Source: Opitutaceae bacterium (GTDB lineage Bacteria > Verrucomicrobiota > Verrucomicrobiia > Opitutales > Opitutaceae). From it: 64,000 nucleotides of DNA. Positions 47,970 through 56,385 of the stretch are shown here, in pieces. The notes beneath the pieces are model-generated. The model ran no database searches, was not told the DNA's origin, and worked only from the letters and a program-made list of their open reading frames with translations. A program made the translations under genes and the position numbers. How positions within the stretch are numbered: the stretch's first letter is position 1; the number at the start of each line of letters is the position of its first letter. The stretch is taken from positions 24,931 through 88,930 of the forward strand of contig JAIXQE010000092.1 in NCBI GenBank assembly GCA_027485815.1. Direction: 5' to 3'.

Positions 47970-50603
47970 TCAGCGCAGTTCGTAAACCTCGACCAGCGCC
48001 TCACCGGTGCCGCCATCCGCGCCCTTGACCAGCGCCGTGTAGCTCCCCGGGGGCAACTCCGTCCGCAGCGCGGCATCCCGGCTGGCCGCCGGCAACGGAA
48101 AGGCCCCCACGCTCCCGAAGGTCGACGCCAGGGCCGCGTCCCACGTGTCGTTCTCGGCCACCTTCACGCCGGCGCCGTTGTAGATCTCGAGCTTCGGATC
48201 CGCCAGGGTGCCCGGTACCCCAAAGGCCGCGAGCCCCGGGCCCACGGCGCGGATCAGCAGCGGTTTCGGGCCGCTCCCCACCAGCGTGAAGCCCGCGATG
48301 AGCACGTCATCCCCCGTTCCGACCCGGTTGCGCGCCGAGACATTGATCAGTCGGGCGGCGCCAGCCGGCCCGGTCTCGTAGGCCTCGACAAGCACGACCC
48401 CGCCCGCCCCGCCCGGCACCTGCGCCGTGAACCCGCCGGGCGTCAGGGGTGCGACCAGCGCCGCATCCCGGCTGCCGGCGGGCAGGGCGAAGGCGCCCAC
48501 CGCCGCGAACACCGGTGCGAGCGCCCCTTGCCAGTCCTCATTCTCCTGCACGCGCGTCCCGGCGCCGTTGTAGATCTCGATCCGCGGGTTCGCCAGCACC
48601 CCCGGCACGCCAAAGACCGCCAACGCCGGACCCACCGCGCGGAACAGCACCTCGCGGGGACCCTCCGCCACCGCCACGCCCACGATCAGCGTCGCCGCGG
48701 CCTCAAGGTTCGTGCGCACCGACAGGTTCGTCAGCCGCGCCGCCGGTCCCGCCGGTCCCTGCACGGTCAGGACTGCGCCGGAGCTGACGACAAACGCCGC
48801 GCCCGCGCTCACCCGCACGGCGTAGGTGCCGGCGTCCGCCGCCTGCACGGCAGGCAGGGTCAAGGCCGCCGCGGTCGCGCCCGCCACCGCCGCGCCATCC
48901 TTGAACCACTGGTAGGTGAACGGGCCCGCGCCGCCCGCCTGGACCGCAAAAGTCACCGGCTGCCCGGCCGCCACGCTGCGACTCGCGGGCTCGCTCAGGA
49001 GGGTCACCGCGCCGCCGCTCACACCCCCGACGACCAGCTTGGCGAAGGCCGTCTCCGACGCGGCCCCCGCGCTCACCCTCACCCCGTAGACCCCCGCATC
49101 CGCCGTCTGCGCCGCGGCCAGCGCGTAGGTCGCGCGCGTCGCCCCCGCAATCGCCGCGCCATTGCGCAACCATTGATAACTCAGGCCGTTGCCGGTCGCC
49201 GTGACCGCGAAGCTGACCGCCTCGCCGACCGCAACCGACTGCCCGAGCGGCCGAGCCGTGATCGCCAAGCCGGCCGCACCCACCGGCCACACGGTCAACG
49301 CCGCCGGCTCGCTGTCCACCGCCCCGCCGGGACCGGTGACGCGAACACGGTAGGACGCCTCGTCCTCCACCGTCGGCGCCGCGAGGGTGTAGGTGGCCGC
49401 CGTGGCCCCCGGAATCGCGAAACCGTTCCGGAACCACGCGTACGTGAGCCCGCCGCCGCTCGCGACCACCCGGAAGGTCACGGGCTGCGCCACGGCGACC
49501 TGCTGCTCCACCGGATGGATCGAGATCACCGGTAACGCCGCCGCGCTCGCCGGCACCGCGCGCCGGATGAGGTTGTTGCCGGAATCTGCGATGTACACCG
49601 CGTTGCCGTCCACCGCCACCGCCGCCGGGTAATAGAACCGCGCCGCGGCACCCACGCTGTCGGCGTCCCCGGTGATGCCCGGCGAACCCGCGATGGTCTC
49701 CACCACCCCCGCGGCCGAGATGCGCCGCACGGTGTGGTTGCCGTGATCCGCCACGAACAGGTTGCCCCCCGCGTCCACCGCCAGCCCCCGCGGCTGCTGG
49801 AAGCGCGCCCCCGCGCCCGCCCCGTCCGCATAGCCGGTCACGCCACTCTGGCCCGCCCAGGTGGAAACCACGCCGGCCGGGGAAATCCGGCGGATGACGT
49901 GGTTCTCGCTGTCCCCCACATACACGGTCCCCGCCGCATCCACCGCGATGCCCCACGGCACATTGAAGCGGGCGGCCGCACCCGAACCGTCGGCGTAGCC
50001 CGACGCTCCGGCCGTGCCCGCCAGGGTCGTGACAACCCCCGCCGCGCTGATCCGGCGGATGACATGGGATCCTCCTTCCGCCACGTAGGCATTGCCCGCC
50101 GCATCCAACGCCACGCCGTAAGGCAGGAGAAACCGGGCCGCGGCGGCGGGACCATCCGCCGTTCCCGCCTGCAGCCCCGCGCCCGCGAAGGTCGCGACCA
50201 CGCCGGCCGCGCTCACCCGGCGGATCGTGAAGGTCCGCGCGTCCGCGAGGAGCACGTTGCCCGCGCCGTCCGCCGCGACGCCCACCGGAAAGTTGAAGCG
50301 CGCGGCGGCCCCGGTCGCGTCGAGGAACCCCGGCTGCCCGAGGGTACCGGCCAGGGTCGAGACCGCCCGCCCCGGGGTGATCCGCCGCACCGTGTTGTTG
50401 ATGGTGTCGGCCACCACGACATTCCGCGACGCGTCGACCGCGAGGCCGTACGGGGAATTGAAGGTGCCGGGCGTCCCGTCGGCCCCGCCGGCCACGTTCG
50501 AGGTGCCGGCGAAGGTGGTCACGGAGTAACTCTCGGCGCGCAGGAGGCTGGAGCCGAGGAGTGCGAGCAGGGCGGCGACGGAACGAAGGCGATGGAGCGA
50601 CAT
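47970..50603 (-). CDS. large secreted NHL-propeller / Ig-like protein with duplicated C-terminal module
   Basis: 877-residue exported protein. After the signal (about 1-23) come six NHL-type repeats of about 55 residues (about 31-352; each PxGxAVDAxGNxYVADxxNHxIRRI-like), so probably one six-bladed beta-propeller. Three Ig-like domains follow (about 355-440, 445-527, 533-615; YxW and DAGxYxVRV motifs). Two copies of a roughly 125-residue module close the protein (622-743 and 750-876). There is no catalytic motif. Likely cell-surface or extracellular binding or adhesion. First gene of the minus-strand chain; start ATG 50603 is preceded by CCTAAGTC. Confidence 0.9.
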   Translation of the reverse strand: MSLHRLRSVAALLALLGSSLLRAESYSVTTFAGTSNVAGGADGTPGTFNSPYGLAVDASRNVVVADTINNTVRRITPGRAVSTLAGTLGQPGFLDATGAAARFNFPVGVAADGAGNVLLADARTFTIRRVSAAGVVATFAGAGLQAGTADGPAAAARFLLPYGVALDAAGNAYVAEGGSHVIRRISAAGVVTTLAGTAGASGYADGSGAAARFNVPWGIAVDAAGTVYVGDSENHVIRRISPAGVVSTWAGQSGVTGYADGAGAGARFQQPRGLAVDAGGNLFVADHGNHTVRRISAAGVVETIAGSPGITGDADSVGAAARFYYPAAVAVDGNAVYIADSGNNLIRRAVPASAAALPVISIHPVEQQVAVAQPVTFRVVASGGGLTYAWFRNGFAIPGATAATYTLAAPTVEDEASYRVRVTGPGGAVDSEPAALTVWPVGAAGLAITARPLGQSVAVGEAVSFAVTATGNGLSYQWLRNGAAIAGATRATYALAAAQTADAGVYGVRVSAGAASETAFAKLVVGGVSGGAVTLLSEPASRSVAAGQPVTFAVQAGGAGPFTYQWFKDGAAVAGATAAALTLPAVQAADAGTYAVRVSAGAAFVVSSGAVLTVQGPAGPAARLTNLSVRTNLEAAATLIVGVAVAEGPREVLFRAVGPALAVFGVPGVLANPRIEIYNGAGTRVQENEDWQGALAPVFAAVGAFALPAGSRDAALVAPLTPGGFTAQVPGGAGGVVLVEAYETGPAGAARLINVSARNRVGTGDDVLIAGFTLVGSGPKPLLIRAVGPGLAAFGVPGTLADPKLEIYNGAGVKVAENDTWDAALASTFGSVGAFPLPAASRDAALRTELPPGSYTALVKGADGGTGEALVEVYELR
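47976..48356 (-). repeat. second copy of the duplicated C-terminal module
   Basis: Encodes residues about 750-876, aligning with the first copy at INVSARNR / TNLSVRTN, LLIRAVGPGLAAFGVPGTL / VLFRAVGPALAVFGVPGVL, KLEIYNGAGVKV / RIEIYNGAGTRV and GAFPLPAASRDAAL / GAFALPAGSRDAAL. A module of this kind recurs at the C-terminus of secreted proteins in Opitutaceae. Confidence 0.85.
48375..48740 (-). repeat. first copy of the duplicated C-terminal module
   Basis: Encodes residues about 622-743 of the NHL/Ig protein. It is more diverged in its start (LTNLSVRTNLEAAATLIVGV) than the second copy but retains all core blocks. The two copies begin 128 residues apart, consistent with an old tandem duplication. 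Confidence 0.85.
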
Positions 50604-50672
50604 GGGCAGACTTAGGGAAACGCGGCGGGAGCGGAAGTTCCGGCGCCACCACACCCGCGGCCCGCGGCGGGC

Positions 50673-50677
50673 GCAAG
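50673..50677 (-). promoter_or_regulatory. possible promoter box CTTGC upstream of the NHL/Ig gene
   Basis: CTTGC 70-74 bases before the ATG on the minus strand, farther than the other boxes. A closer CCTAAGTC (50609-50616) sits just before the ATG. Both are in the 136-base divergent gap with dacA. Weak evidence. Confidence 0.2.
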
Positions 50678-50739
50678 TCCCCGCTGCGGCGGATCCGAAT
50701 TCGGCTCGCCGCCCCGCCTGATTTGGCCTTCCTCGCGCC

Positions 50740-51726
50740 ATGTCCCTGTCCCGTCGCTCCTGCCTGCAGCTGCTCCTCGGCGCCGCGGTGCCCTGGGCCG
50801 CGCGCGCCGCCGAAGGCCGGCGCTCCGCCCCCACCCGGCCGGAGGAGGCCGCCGCTGACCTCGCCGCCTACAAGGGCGCGATCGTCCTCGACGCCGGGAG
50901 CGGCCGCACGCTCCTCGCGGACCGCGCCGACTACCGCGGCCCCCCCGCCAGCGTGGCCAAGCTAATGACTTTCCTCATCGTCCACGACCGCCTCCGCCGC
51001 GGGGACCTTACCCTCCAGACGCCCGTGACCACCACCGCGGAGGCGGCCCGCACCGGCGGCTCGCAGGTCTACCTCGCGGAAAAGGAGGTCTTTCCCGTCG
51101 AGGACCTCCTGCACGCGCTGATGATTGCCTCGGCGAACGACGCCGCCGTCGCGCTCGCGTTGCACCTGGCCGGATCCCGCGAGGCCTTCGTCGAGCTGAT
51201 GAACGCCCGGGCCCGCGAGCTCGGACTCACCCAGACCCTCTTCCGCTCTCCCCACGGCCTGCCGCCCTCCAGCCGCCGGATCGAGGACGGGGACCTCACC
51301 TCCCCGCGCGACCTCGCCACCCTCAGCCTGCACCTGATCCGGCAAACCAACATCCTCGCCTACACGTCGGTGAAGCAGCGCACCTTCCGCCCGGGACCGA
51401 AGCGGATCGACATGGTGAACCACAACCACCTGCTCGGGAAGGTCACCGGCGTCGACGGCCTCAAGACCGGGTTCACCCGCGGCGCCGGGTTCTGCCTCGC
51501 GGCCACCGCCTTCCGCAACGGACGGCGCGTCATCGTGGTCACGATGGGTTCCCCCGACAGCAAGACCCGCGACATCAAGATCGCCGAGCTCCTGGAAAAG
51601 GGATTCCTCGCGCTCCCGCCCCCCTCCCCCGACGACACCCCCGTCCAGCCGGCCCCCAAGCCGCCCGCCCCCGCCGCCCCGGCCGAGGGCGACGCCGTCG
51701 TCCGCTTCCAGTTGCCCGGCCGCTGA
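50740..51726 (+). CDS. dacA: D-alanyl-D-alanine carboxypeptidase (PBP5/6 type)
   Basis: 328-residue periplasmic penicillin-binding protein (peptidase S11) that trims the terminal D-Ala of peptidoglycan pentapeptides. The catalytic triad of motifs is SVAK (Ser71, Lys74), SAN (131-133) and KTG (242-244, in LKTGFTRGAGFCLA). The signal is twin-arginine-like (SLSRRSCLQLLLGAA), unusual for a PBP. It lacks the C-terminal beta domain and amphipathic anchor of E. coli PBP5, ending in a Pro/Ala-rich tail. It could also be an endopeptidase of the same family. Confidence 0.92.
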   Translation: MSLSRRSCLQLLLGAAVPWAARAAEGRRSAPTRPEEAAADLAAYKGAIVLDAGSGRTLLADRADYRGPPASVAKLMTFLIVHDRLRRGDLTLQTPVTTTAEAARTGGSQVYLAEKEVFPVEDLLHALMIASANDAAVALALHLAGSREAFVELMNARARELGLTQTLFRSPHGLPPSSRRIEDGDLTSPRDLATLSLHLIRQTNILAYTSVKQRTFRPGPKRIDMVNHNHLLGKVTGVDGLKTGFTRGAGFCLAATAFRNGRRVIVVTMGSPDSKTRDIKIAELLEKGFLALPPPSPDDTPVQPAPKPPAPAAPAEGDAVVRFQLPGR

Positions 51727-51765
51727 ACCGGGCCCGCGCCCGGGCCCGCCCGCCTTCCCCGCCCC

Positions 51766-53856
51766 ATGCGCCACGCCCCCTGGTTGATCCTGCTTGCGCT
51801 GCCGACCCTCGCGCCCGTCGGGGCCGCCCCGGAGCCCTTGCCGCCCCGGCGGATGGAGGCCCTGTCCCGCGGGCTCGTGGCGCTTCCTCAGGCGGACGGC
51901 CGGGTCGCGGTGACCTGGCGGGTGCTGGGCACGGACCCGGCGGACATCGCCTTCAACCTTTACCGCCACGCCGAGCCCCCGCCCGCCCGCCCCGGCGACG
52001 ACCGGCCGGGACGCGGCGGACCCCGGGGCCCCGGCGCCGATCCGGCCACCCCGCGGCGCCTGCATGAGGAACCGCTGCGCGGCGCCACGTTCTTCCTCGA
52101 CAACACGGCGAACCTCGCCACCCGCACCACCTACACCGTGCGCGCGGTCATCGCCGGCCGGGAAACCGGCCCCGGGGATCGCTTCTCCCTCGCCGCCGGC
52201 GCCCCGCCCCTGCCCTACCTCCGCGTGCCCCTGCAGCCGCCGGAGGGTGCGGTGGCGAACGACACCTCCACGGGTGACCTGGACGGCGACGGTCACCTGG
52301 ATTTGGTCGTCAAGTTCGAGCAGCGACCGCGGGACAACTCCCAAGGAGGCGCCACCGGGGTCACTTCACTGCAAGGCTACCGGTTGTTCCCCGGCGAGAC
52401 CGGGCTCGCCAGCGAGCTGCTGTGGACCATCTCCCTCGGCCGGAACATCCGCGAGGGCGCCCATTACACCCAGTTCCAGGTCTATGACCTCGACGGCGAC
52501 GGCCGCGCGGAAGTCGCGTGCAAGACCGCCGACGGCACCCGCGACGGCCGCGGCCGCATCCTCGGGGATCCCGCGGCCGATTGGGTCCAGCCCCCGGGAG
52601 CCCGCGCGACCCTCCTCGCCCCGCCGCGCGGCGGCGGCCCCGTCGTCGAGCGCACCGTCGACACCGCCGGCCACATCCTCAGCGGCCCCGAGTTTCTCAC
52701 CGTCTTTGACGGCCGCACCGGCGCCGCCCTCGCGACCGCCCCTTACGCCCCGGCCCGGGTCGAGGGCACCACCGCCTTCAATCCCCAGGCGCTGCAGGAC
52801 ACCTGGGGCGACGCCACCGGCAACCGCTCGGACCGCTACCTCGCCGCCACCGCGTTCCTCGATGGCGAGCGCCCGAGCCTCATCTTCTGCCGCGGCTACT
52901 ACACCCGCTCCACCCTCGCCGCCTGGGACTGGCGCGACGGCCGCCTGCGGCTCCGCTGGTTCTTCGATTCCGACGCGCACGGCCCCCGCGACGCCTCCAA
53001 TCCCTTCCGGGGCCAGGGCAACCACAACCTCGCGGTGGCCGACGTCGACGGCGACGGCCGCGATGAGATTGTCTACGGGGCGATGGTGATCGACGACGAC
53101 GGCCGCCCGCTCTACTCGACCCGCTGGGGCCACGGCGACGCCCTGCACGTCTCGGACCTCGCCCCCACCAACCCCGGGCTGGAAATCTTCTCCATCCAGG
53201 AACGCTTCGACCTGCAGGGGATGAACCTGCGGGACGCCCGGACCGGCCGGCCGCTGTTCCTCGTTCCTTCCGTGCGCGCCGCGACGAGCGGTGGCGACGC
53301 GGGCGAGGGCCCCGGCCGCGGGGTCGCGTTCGACATCGATCCGCGGCATCCCGGCGCCGAATTCTGGGCCGCCGGGGCCGGGATGACCGGCCTGTACAAC
53401 GTCGCCGGGGAACGCCTCGGCGACCGCCGCCCGCGTTCCTGCAACTTCGCGGTGTGGTGGGACGGCGACCTGCTCCGCGAACTGCTGGACCAGAACCGCA
53501 TCACCAAGTGGAACTGGGATTCCGGGACCGAGACGCTGCTCCTGGCCGCCCAGGGGGCGACGGCGAACAACGGCACCAAATCCAACCCGGCCCTCTGTGC
53601 CGACCTGCTCGGGGACTGGCGGGAGGAGGTGGTCTGGCGGAGCCTCGACGGCCGCGAGCTTCGCATCTACGTCACCCCGCACCCGACGCCGCACCGGATG
53701 CCCACCCTCCTCCACGATCCGCAGTACCGGCTGGCGCTCGCCTGGCAGAACACCGCCTACAACCAGCCGCCCCACCCCGGCTTCGCCCTCGAGGAAGGCC
53801 GGCCCCTGCCCTCGCGCCCGCGCATCACCACCCTCGACCTGCCCTCCGCCCGCTGA
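51766..53856 (+). CDS. rhamnogalacturonan lyase (PL11 family)
   Basis: 696-residue secreted polysaccharide lyase cleaving the rhamnogalacturonan-I backbone of pectin by beta-elimination. Signal about 1-20. PPRRMEALSRGLVALP and DPADIAFNLYRHA match the N-terminal domain, and Ca2+-binding propeller repeats include NDTSTGDLDGDGHLDLVVKF, YDLDGDGRAEVACKTADGT and ADVDGDGRDEIVYGAM. Length fits the family. The insertion PPPARPGDDRPGRGGPRGP (about 72-90) is a low-complexity loop absent from typical members. It is the most specific evidence of plant-polysaccharide use in the window. Confidence 0.93.
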   Translation: MRHAPWLILLALPTLAPVGAAPEPLPPRRMEALSRGLVALPQADGRVAVTWRVLGTDPADIAFNLYRHAEPPPARPGDDRPGRGGPRGPGADPATPRRLHEEPLRGATFFLDNTANLATRTTYTVRAVIAGRETGPGDRFSLAAGAPPLPYLRVPLQPPEGAVANDTSTGDLDGDGHLDLVVKFEQRPRDNSQGGATGVTSLQGYRLFPGETGLASELLWTISLGRNIREGAHYTQFQVYDLDGDGRAEVACKTADGTRDGRGRILGDPAADWVQPPGARATLLAPPRGGGPVVERTVDTAGHILSGPEFLTVFDGRTGAALATAPYAPARVEGTTAFNPQALQDTWGDATGNRSDRYLAATAFLDGERPSLIFCRGYYTRSTLAAWDWRDGRLRLRWFFDSDAHGPRDASNPFRGQGNHNLAVADVDGDGRDEIVYGAMVIDDDGRPLYSTRWGHGDALHVSDLAPTNPGLEIFSIQERFDLQGMNLRDARTGRPLFLVPSVRAATSGGDAGEGPGRGVAFDIDPRHPGAEFWAAGAGMTGLYNVAGERLGDRRPRSCNFAVWWDGDLLRELLDQNRITKWNWDSGTETLLLAAQGATANNGTKSNPALCADLLGDWREEVVWRSLDGRELRIYVTPHPTPHRMPTLLHDPQYRLALAWQNTAYNQPPHPGFALEEGRPLPSRPRITTLDLPSAR

Positions 53857-53870
53857 GCCTCCTTCCGCCC

Positions 53871-54365
53871 ATGCGCCACTGCATCTACCCCGGCACCTTC
53901 GACCCGATCACCTACGGCCACCTCGACGTGCTCTCCCGCGCGGCCCGTCTCTTCGACCGGGTCACCGTCGCGATCGCCGTCGGCGGCGCCGCGGGGAAAA
54001 CGCCACTTTTCACCGCGGAGCAGCGGATGGAGATGATCGTCCCGAACCTGGCCGCCCTGCCCAACGTCACCGTCACCACCTTCCGCGGGCTGCTGGTCGA
54101 GTTCTGCATGGCCAACCAGGCGGACGCCATCATCCGCGGCCTGCGCGCGCTGTCCGACTTCGAGTTCGAATTCAACATGGCGCTGATGAACCGCCACCTG
54201 CAGCCGCGGCTGGAGACGCTCTTCGTGATGCCGAACGAGGAGTTCAGCTACACCAGCTCCACGCTGGTCAAGCAGGTGGCCCGCTTCGGGGGCGATGTGC
54301 AGAAGTTCGTGCCGCCGAACGTCGCCGCCGCGCTCCGGCAGGCCTACCTCCCGCCCGCACCCTGA
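53871..54365 (+). CDS. coaD: phosphopantetheine adenylyltransferase
   Basis: 164-residue nucleotidyltransferase, the penultimate step of coenzyme A synthesis: it adenylates 4'-phosphopantetheine to dephospho-CoA. CIYPGTFDPITYGHLDVLSRA contains the TxGH nucleotide-binding motif (14-17). The C-terminal NEEFSYTSSTLVKQVA is the ISSTxVK-type motif. The start ATG follows a CCTTCC stretch. Its end overlaps the opposing isomerase gene by 22 bases. coaE, the next pathway enzyme, is at 63089-63676. Confidence 0.96.
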   Translation: MRHCIYPGTFDPITYGHLDVLSRAARLFDRVTVAIAVGGAAGKTPLFTAEQRMEMIVPNLAALPNVTVTTFRGLLVEFCMANQADAIIRGLRALSDFEFEFNMALMNRHLQPRLETLFVMPNEEFSYTSSTLVKQVARFGGDVQKFVPPNVAAALRQAYLPPAP

Positions 54366-55180
54366 CCCGGCCCGAGGTGCCGCCGCAGGTGCTCAAGGCT
54401 GCGCGCCGCGATCACCTCCGGACCCTCCTCAAAGGAGAAGACCTCCACCGACACCGTGCCGTCATACCCGGTCTCGCGCAGGGCCGCGGCGATCGGGACG
54501 TAATCGGTCGCGCCAAAACCCGGGCCCTTCAGGTTGCGGTCGTTCGCGTGCAGGTGGGCGAACTCGCCCCGGCACGCGCGGAGGATGTCCGCCACCGGCC
54601 GCTCCTCGTGGCTCATCGCCCGGACGTCGAGGATGACCCGGAACGCGGGCGAAGCCATTTCGCGGGCAAACCGCACCGCCTCCGCCGCCGTGTTGATGAA
54701 GTTCGTGTCCTCCGCGGGCAAGGGCTCCAGGCAGACGGTGAAGCCGCGCTCCTCCGCCAGCCGCGTCGCCGGCCGGAAGACCTCCTGCGCCCACCGCCAG
54801 CCCTGCTCCGGCGTCACCCCGGGGGCGAGGCTCCGCTGCTTGGGCGAACCGACCACCATCACGGGAGCCCCGAGGTCGGCACCAAAGGCCACCAGCTCCC
54901 GGAAGTAATCCGCCGTGCGCTCCCGCGTCGCCGCGTCGGGCGAGGTCAGGTGCAGCCCTTCGGTCTGGACCAGCACCCAGTGGATGCCCGCGATCCCGAT
55001 GCCCGCGACGGCCGCCGCCGCCCGGATCCGCGCCCGCTCGGCCGCCGGGATCCGCCGCACGTCCGCCTGCAGCGTGAACGGGGCGATCTCGACCGCGTCG
55101 TAGCCCAGCCGCGCGCAATGCGCGAAAACGTCCTCCAACCGCCAGCCCTGGAAGATCTCGTTGCAGATCGCGAACTTCAT
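54344..55180 (-). CDS. sugar phosphate isomerase/epimerase-like TIM-barrel protein
   Basis: 278-residue TIM barrel of the xylose isomerase-like (AP endonuclease 2) fold. GYDAVEIAPFTLQADVRRIP, EPLPAEDTNFINTAAEA, GEFAHLHANDRNLKGPG and GYDGTVSVEVFSFEEGPE carry the conserved metal-ligand Glu, Asp and His positions. It probably isomerises or epimerises a keto-sugar; the substrate is unknown. It follows pilC with a four-base gap, so it shares the pilus transcript although its role looks unrelated. Confidence 0.88.
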   Translation of the reverse strand: MKFAICNEIFQGWRLEDVFAHCARLGYDAVEIAPFTLQADVRRIPAAERARIRAAAAVAGIGIAGIHWVLVQTEGLHLTSPDAATRERTADYFRELVAFGADLGAPVMVVGSPKQRSLAPGVTPEQGWRWAQEVFRPATRLAEERGFTVCLEPLPAEDTNFINTAAEAVRFAREMASPAFRVILDVRAMSHEERPVADILRACRGEFAHLHANDRNLKGPGFGATDYVPIAAALRETGYDGTVSVEVFSFEEGPEVIAARSLEHLRRHLGPGQGAGGR

Positions 55181-55184
55181 GGGC

Positions 55185-56372
55185 TCAGGCGCTGAGGCTC
55201 TTGATCAGCTCGATCATCGGCAGGAACATCGCGATCACGATGATGCCCACGCCGACCGCCATGAAGACGATCATCACCGGCTCGATGATGGAGGTCAGCG
55301 CCGCCACCGCGTTGTCCACCTCCTCGTCGTAGTTGTCCGCGATCCGGGTGAGCATGTCCGGCAGCGCCCCGGTCTCCTCGCCCACCTCGATCATGCTGGT
55401 GACCATCCCGGGGAAGATCTTGGTCGACTCCAGCGGCTTGGCCACGTTGTCGCCCTCCTTCACCCGGTCGTGCACCACGTTGATCGCGTCCGCGATGTGG
55501 ACGTTGCCGCTGGTTTCACGCGTGATCGTGAGGGCCTGCAGGATGGGTACGCCGGAGGCCAGCAGGGTGCCGAAGGTGCGGGTGAACCGGGCGATCGCCG
55601 CCTTGAGCAGGAGGTCGCCCAGCACCGGCACGCGCAGGACGATCCAGTGCAGGACCCGGGTGCCGAAGCGGGAGCGCTTGAAGAGCCAGAAGGCGGTGCC
55701 CCCGATGGCGAGGGTCGCGATCACGCCCAGCAGGTTCTCGCGCATCACGTTGGCGACCGCCACCACCACCGAGGTCAGCCACGGCAGCGGCTTGCCCTTC
55801 AGCATCGTGAAAAAGACCTCCTGGAACTTCGGCACCACGAACACCATCAGCACGGTCATGATGCCGCCCGCGACCACGCTGATGATCGACGGGTAGACCA
55901 TCGCCGCGGTCACCTTGGAGCGGATCTTGACCGCCTTCTCCATGAAGACCGAGAGCCGGTCCAGCACGGTGTCCATCACGCCGCCCGCCTCGCCCGCCCG
56001 CACCATGTTCACGTAGAGCCGGTCGAACGTCTTCGGGTGGGCGGAGAGCCCATCCGAGAAGTTGCCGCCCGAGCGGATGGTGTCCGCCAGGTCCTCGATC
56101 ACCTGCCGGAAGGCCGGCCGCTTCTCCTGCCGCGCCAGCACCTCCAGGCCGCGCATGATCGGCATGCCCGCCTTCACCAGGGTCGCCAGCTGGCGGGTGA
56201 AGACGGTCAGGCCCTTCTCGTTGACCGGACGGCCGAAGGTGAGACTGCGGCGGCGCACCGGCGCGGGCGCGCCCGCGGCGGGGAGGGCGATCTTCGGGCC
56301 GCGCGCCAGCGGCTTGGCCGGAACGGAGGCCGGAGCGGGGGCGGCGGGGGCGCGGACGGAAAGCTTGGCCAT
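55185..56372 (-). CDS. pilC: type IV pilus / type II secretion inner-membrane protein PilC
   Basis: 395-residue platform protein that anchors the pilus motor in the inner membrane. Two duplicated GspF domains (about 55-180 and 260-385), with FTRQLATLVKAGMPIMRGLEVL and FTRTFGTLLASGVPILQALTI, flank three hydrophobic helices. The N-terminus is a low-complexity Ala/Pro region (about 1-40). It lies 13 bases downstream of pilB. It could serve either T4P or T2SS; the adjacent pilT favours T4P. Confidence 0.95.
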   Translation of the reverse strand: MAKLSVRAPAAPAPASVPAKPLARGPKIALPAAGAPAPVRRRSLTFGRPVNEKGLTVFTRQLATLVKAGMPIMRGLEVLARQEKRPAFRQVIEDLADTIRSGGNFSDGLSAHPKTFDRLYVNMVRAGEAGGVMDTVLDRLSVFMEKAVKIRSKVTAAMVYPSIISVVAGGIMTVLMVFVVPKFQEVFFTMLKGKPLPWLTSVVVAVANVMRENLLGVIATLAIGGTAFWLFKRSRFGTRVLHWIVLRVPVLGDLLLKAAIARFTRTFGTLLASGVPILQALTITRETSGNVHIADAINVVHDRVKEGDNVAKPLESTKIFPGMVTSMIEVGEETGALPDMLTRIADNYDEEVDNAVAALTSIIEPVMIVFMAVGVGIIVIAMFLPMIELIKSLSA

Positions 56373-56385
56373 GGCGGAACGGGGT

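Noticed and set aside
49500..50520. Regularly spaced similar segments that might look like a repeat array
   Set aside because: They are in frame, about 165 bases long and encode NHL propeller repeats; there are no short identical repeats with unique spacers as in CRISPR.
50740..51726. DacA as a beta-lactamase
   Set aside because: The SxxK, SxN and KTG motifs fit peptidase S11 carboxypeptidases, and the spacing and flanking sequence are not those of class A enzymes.
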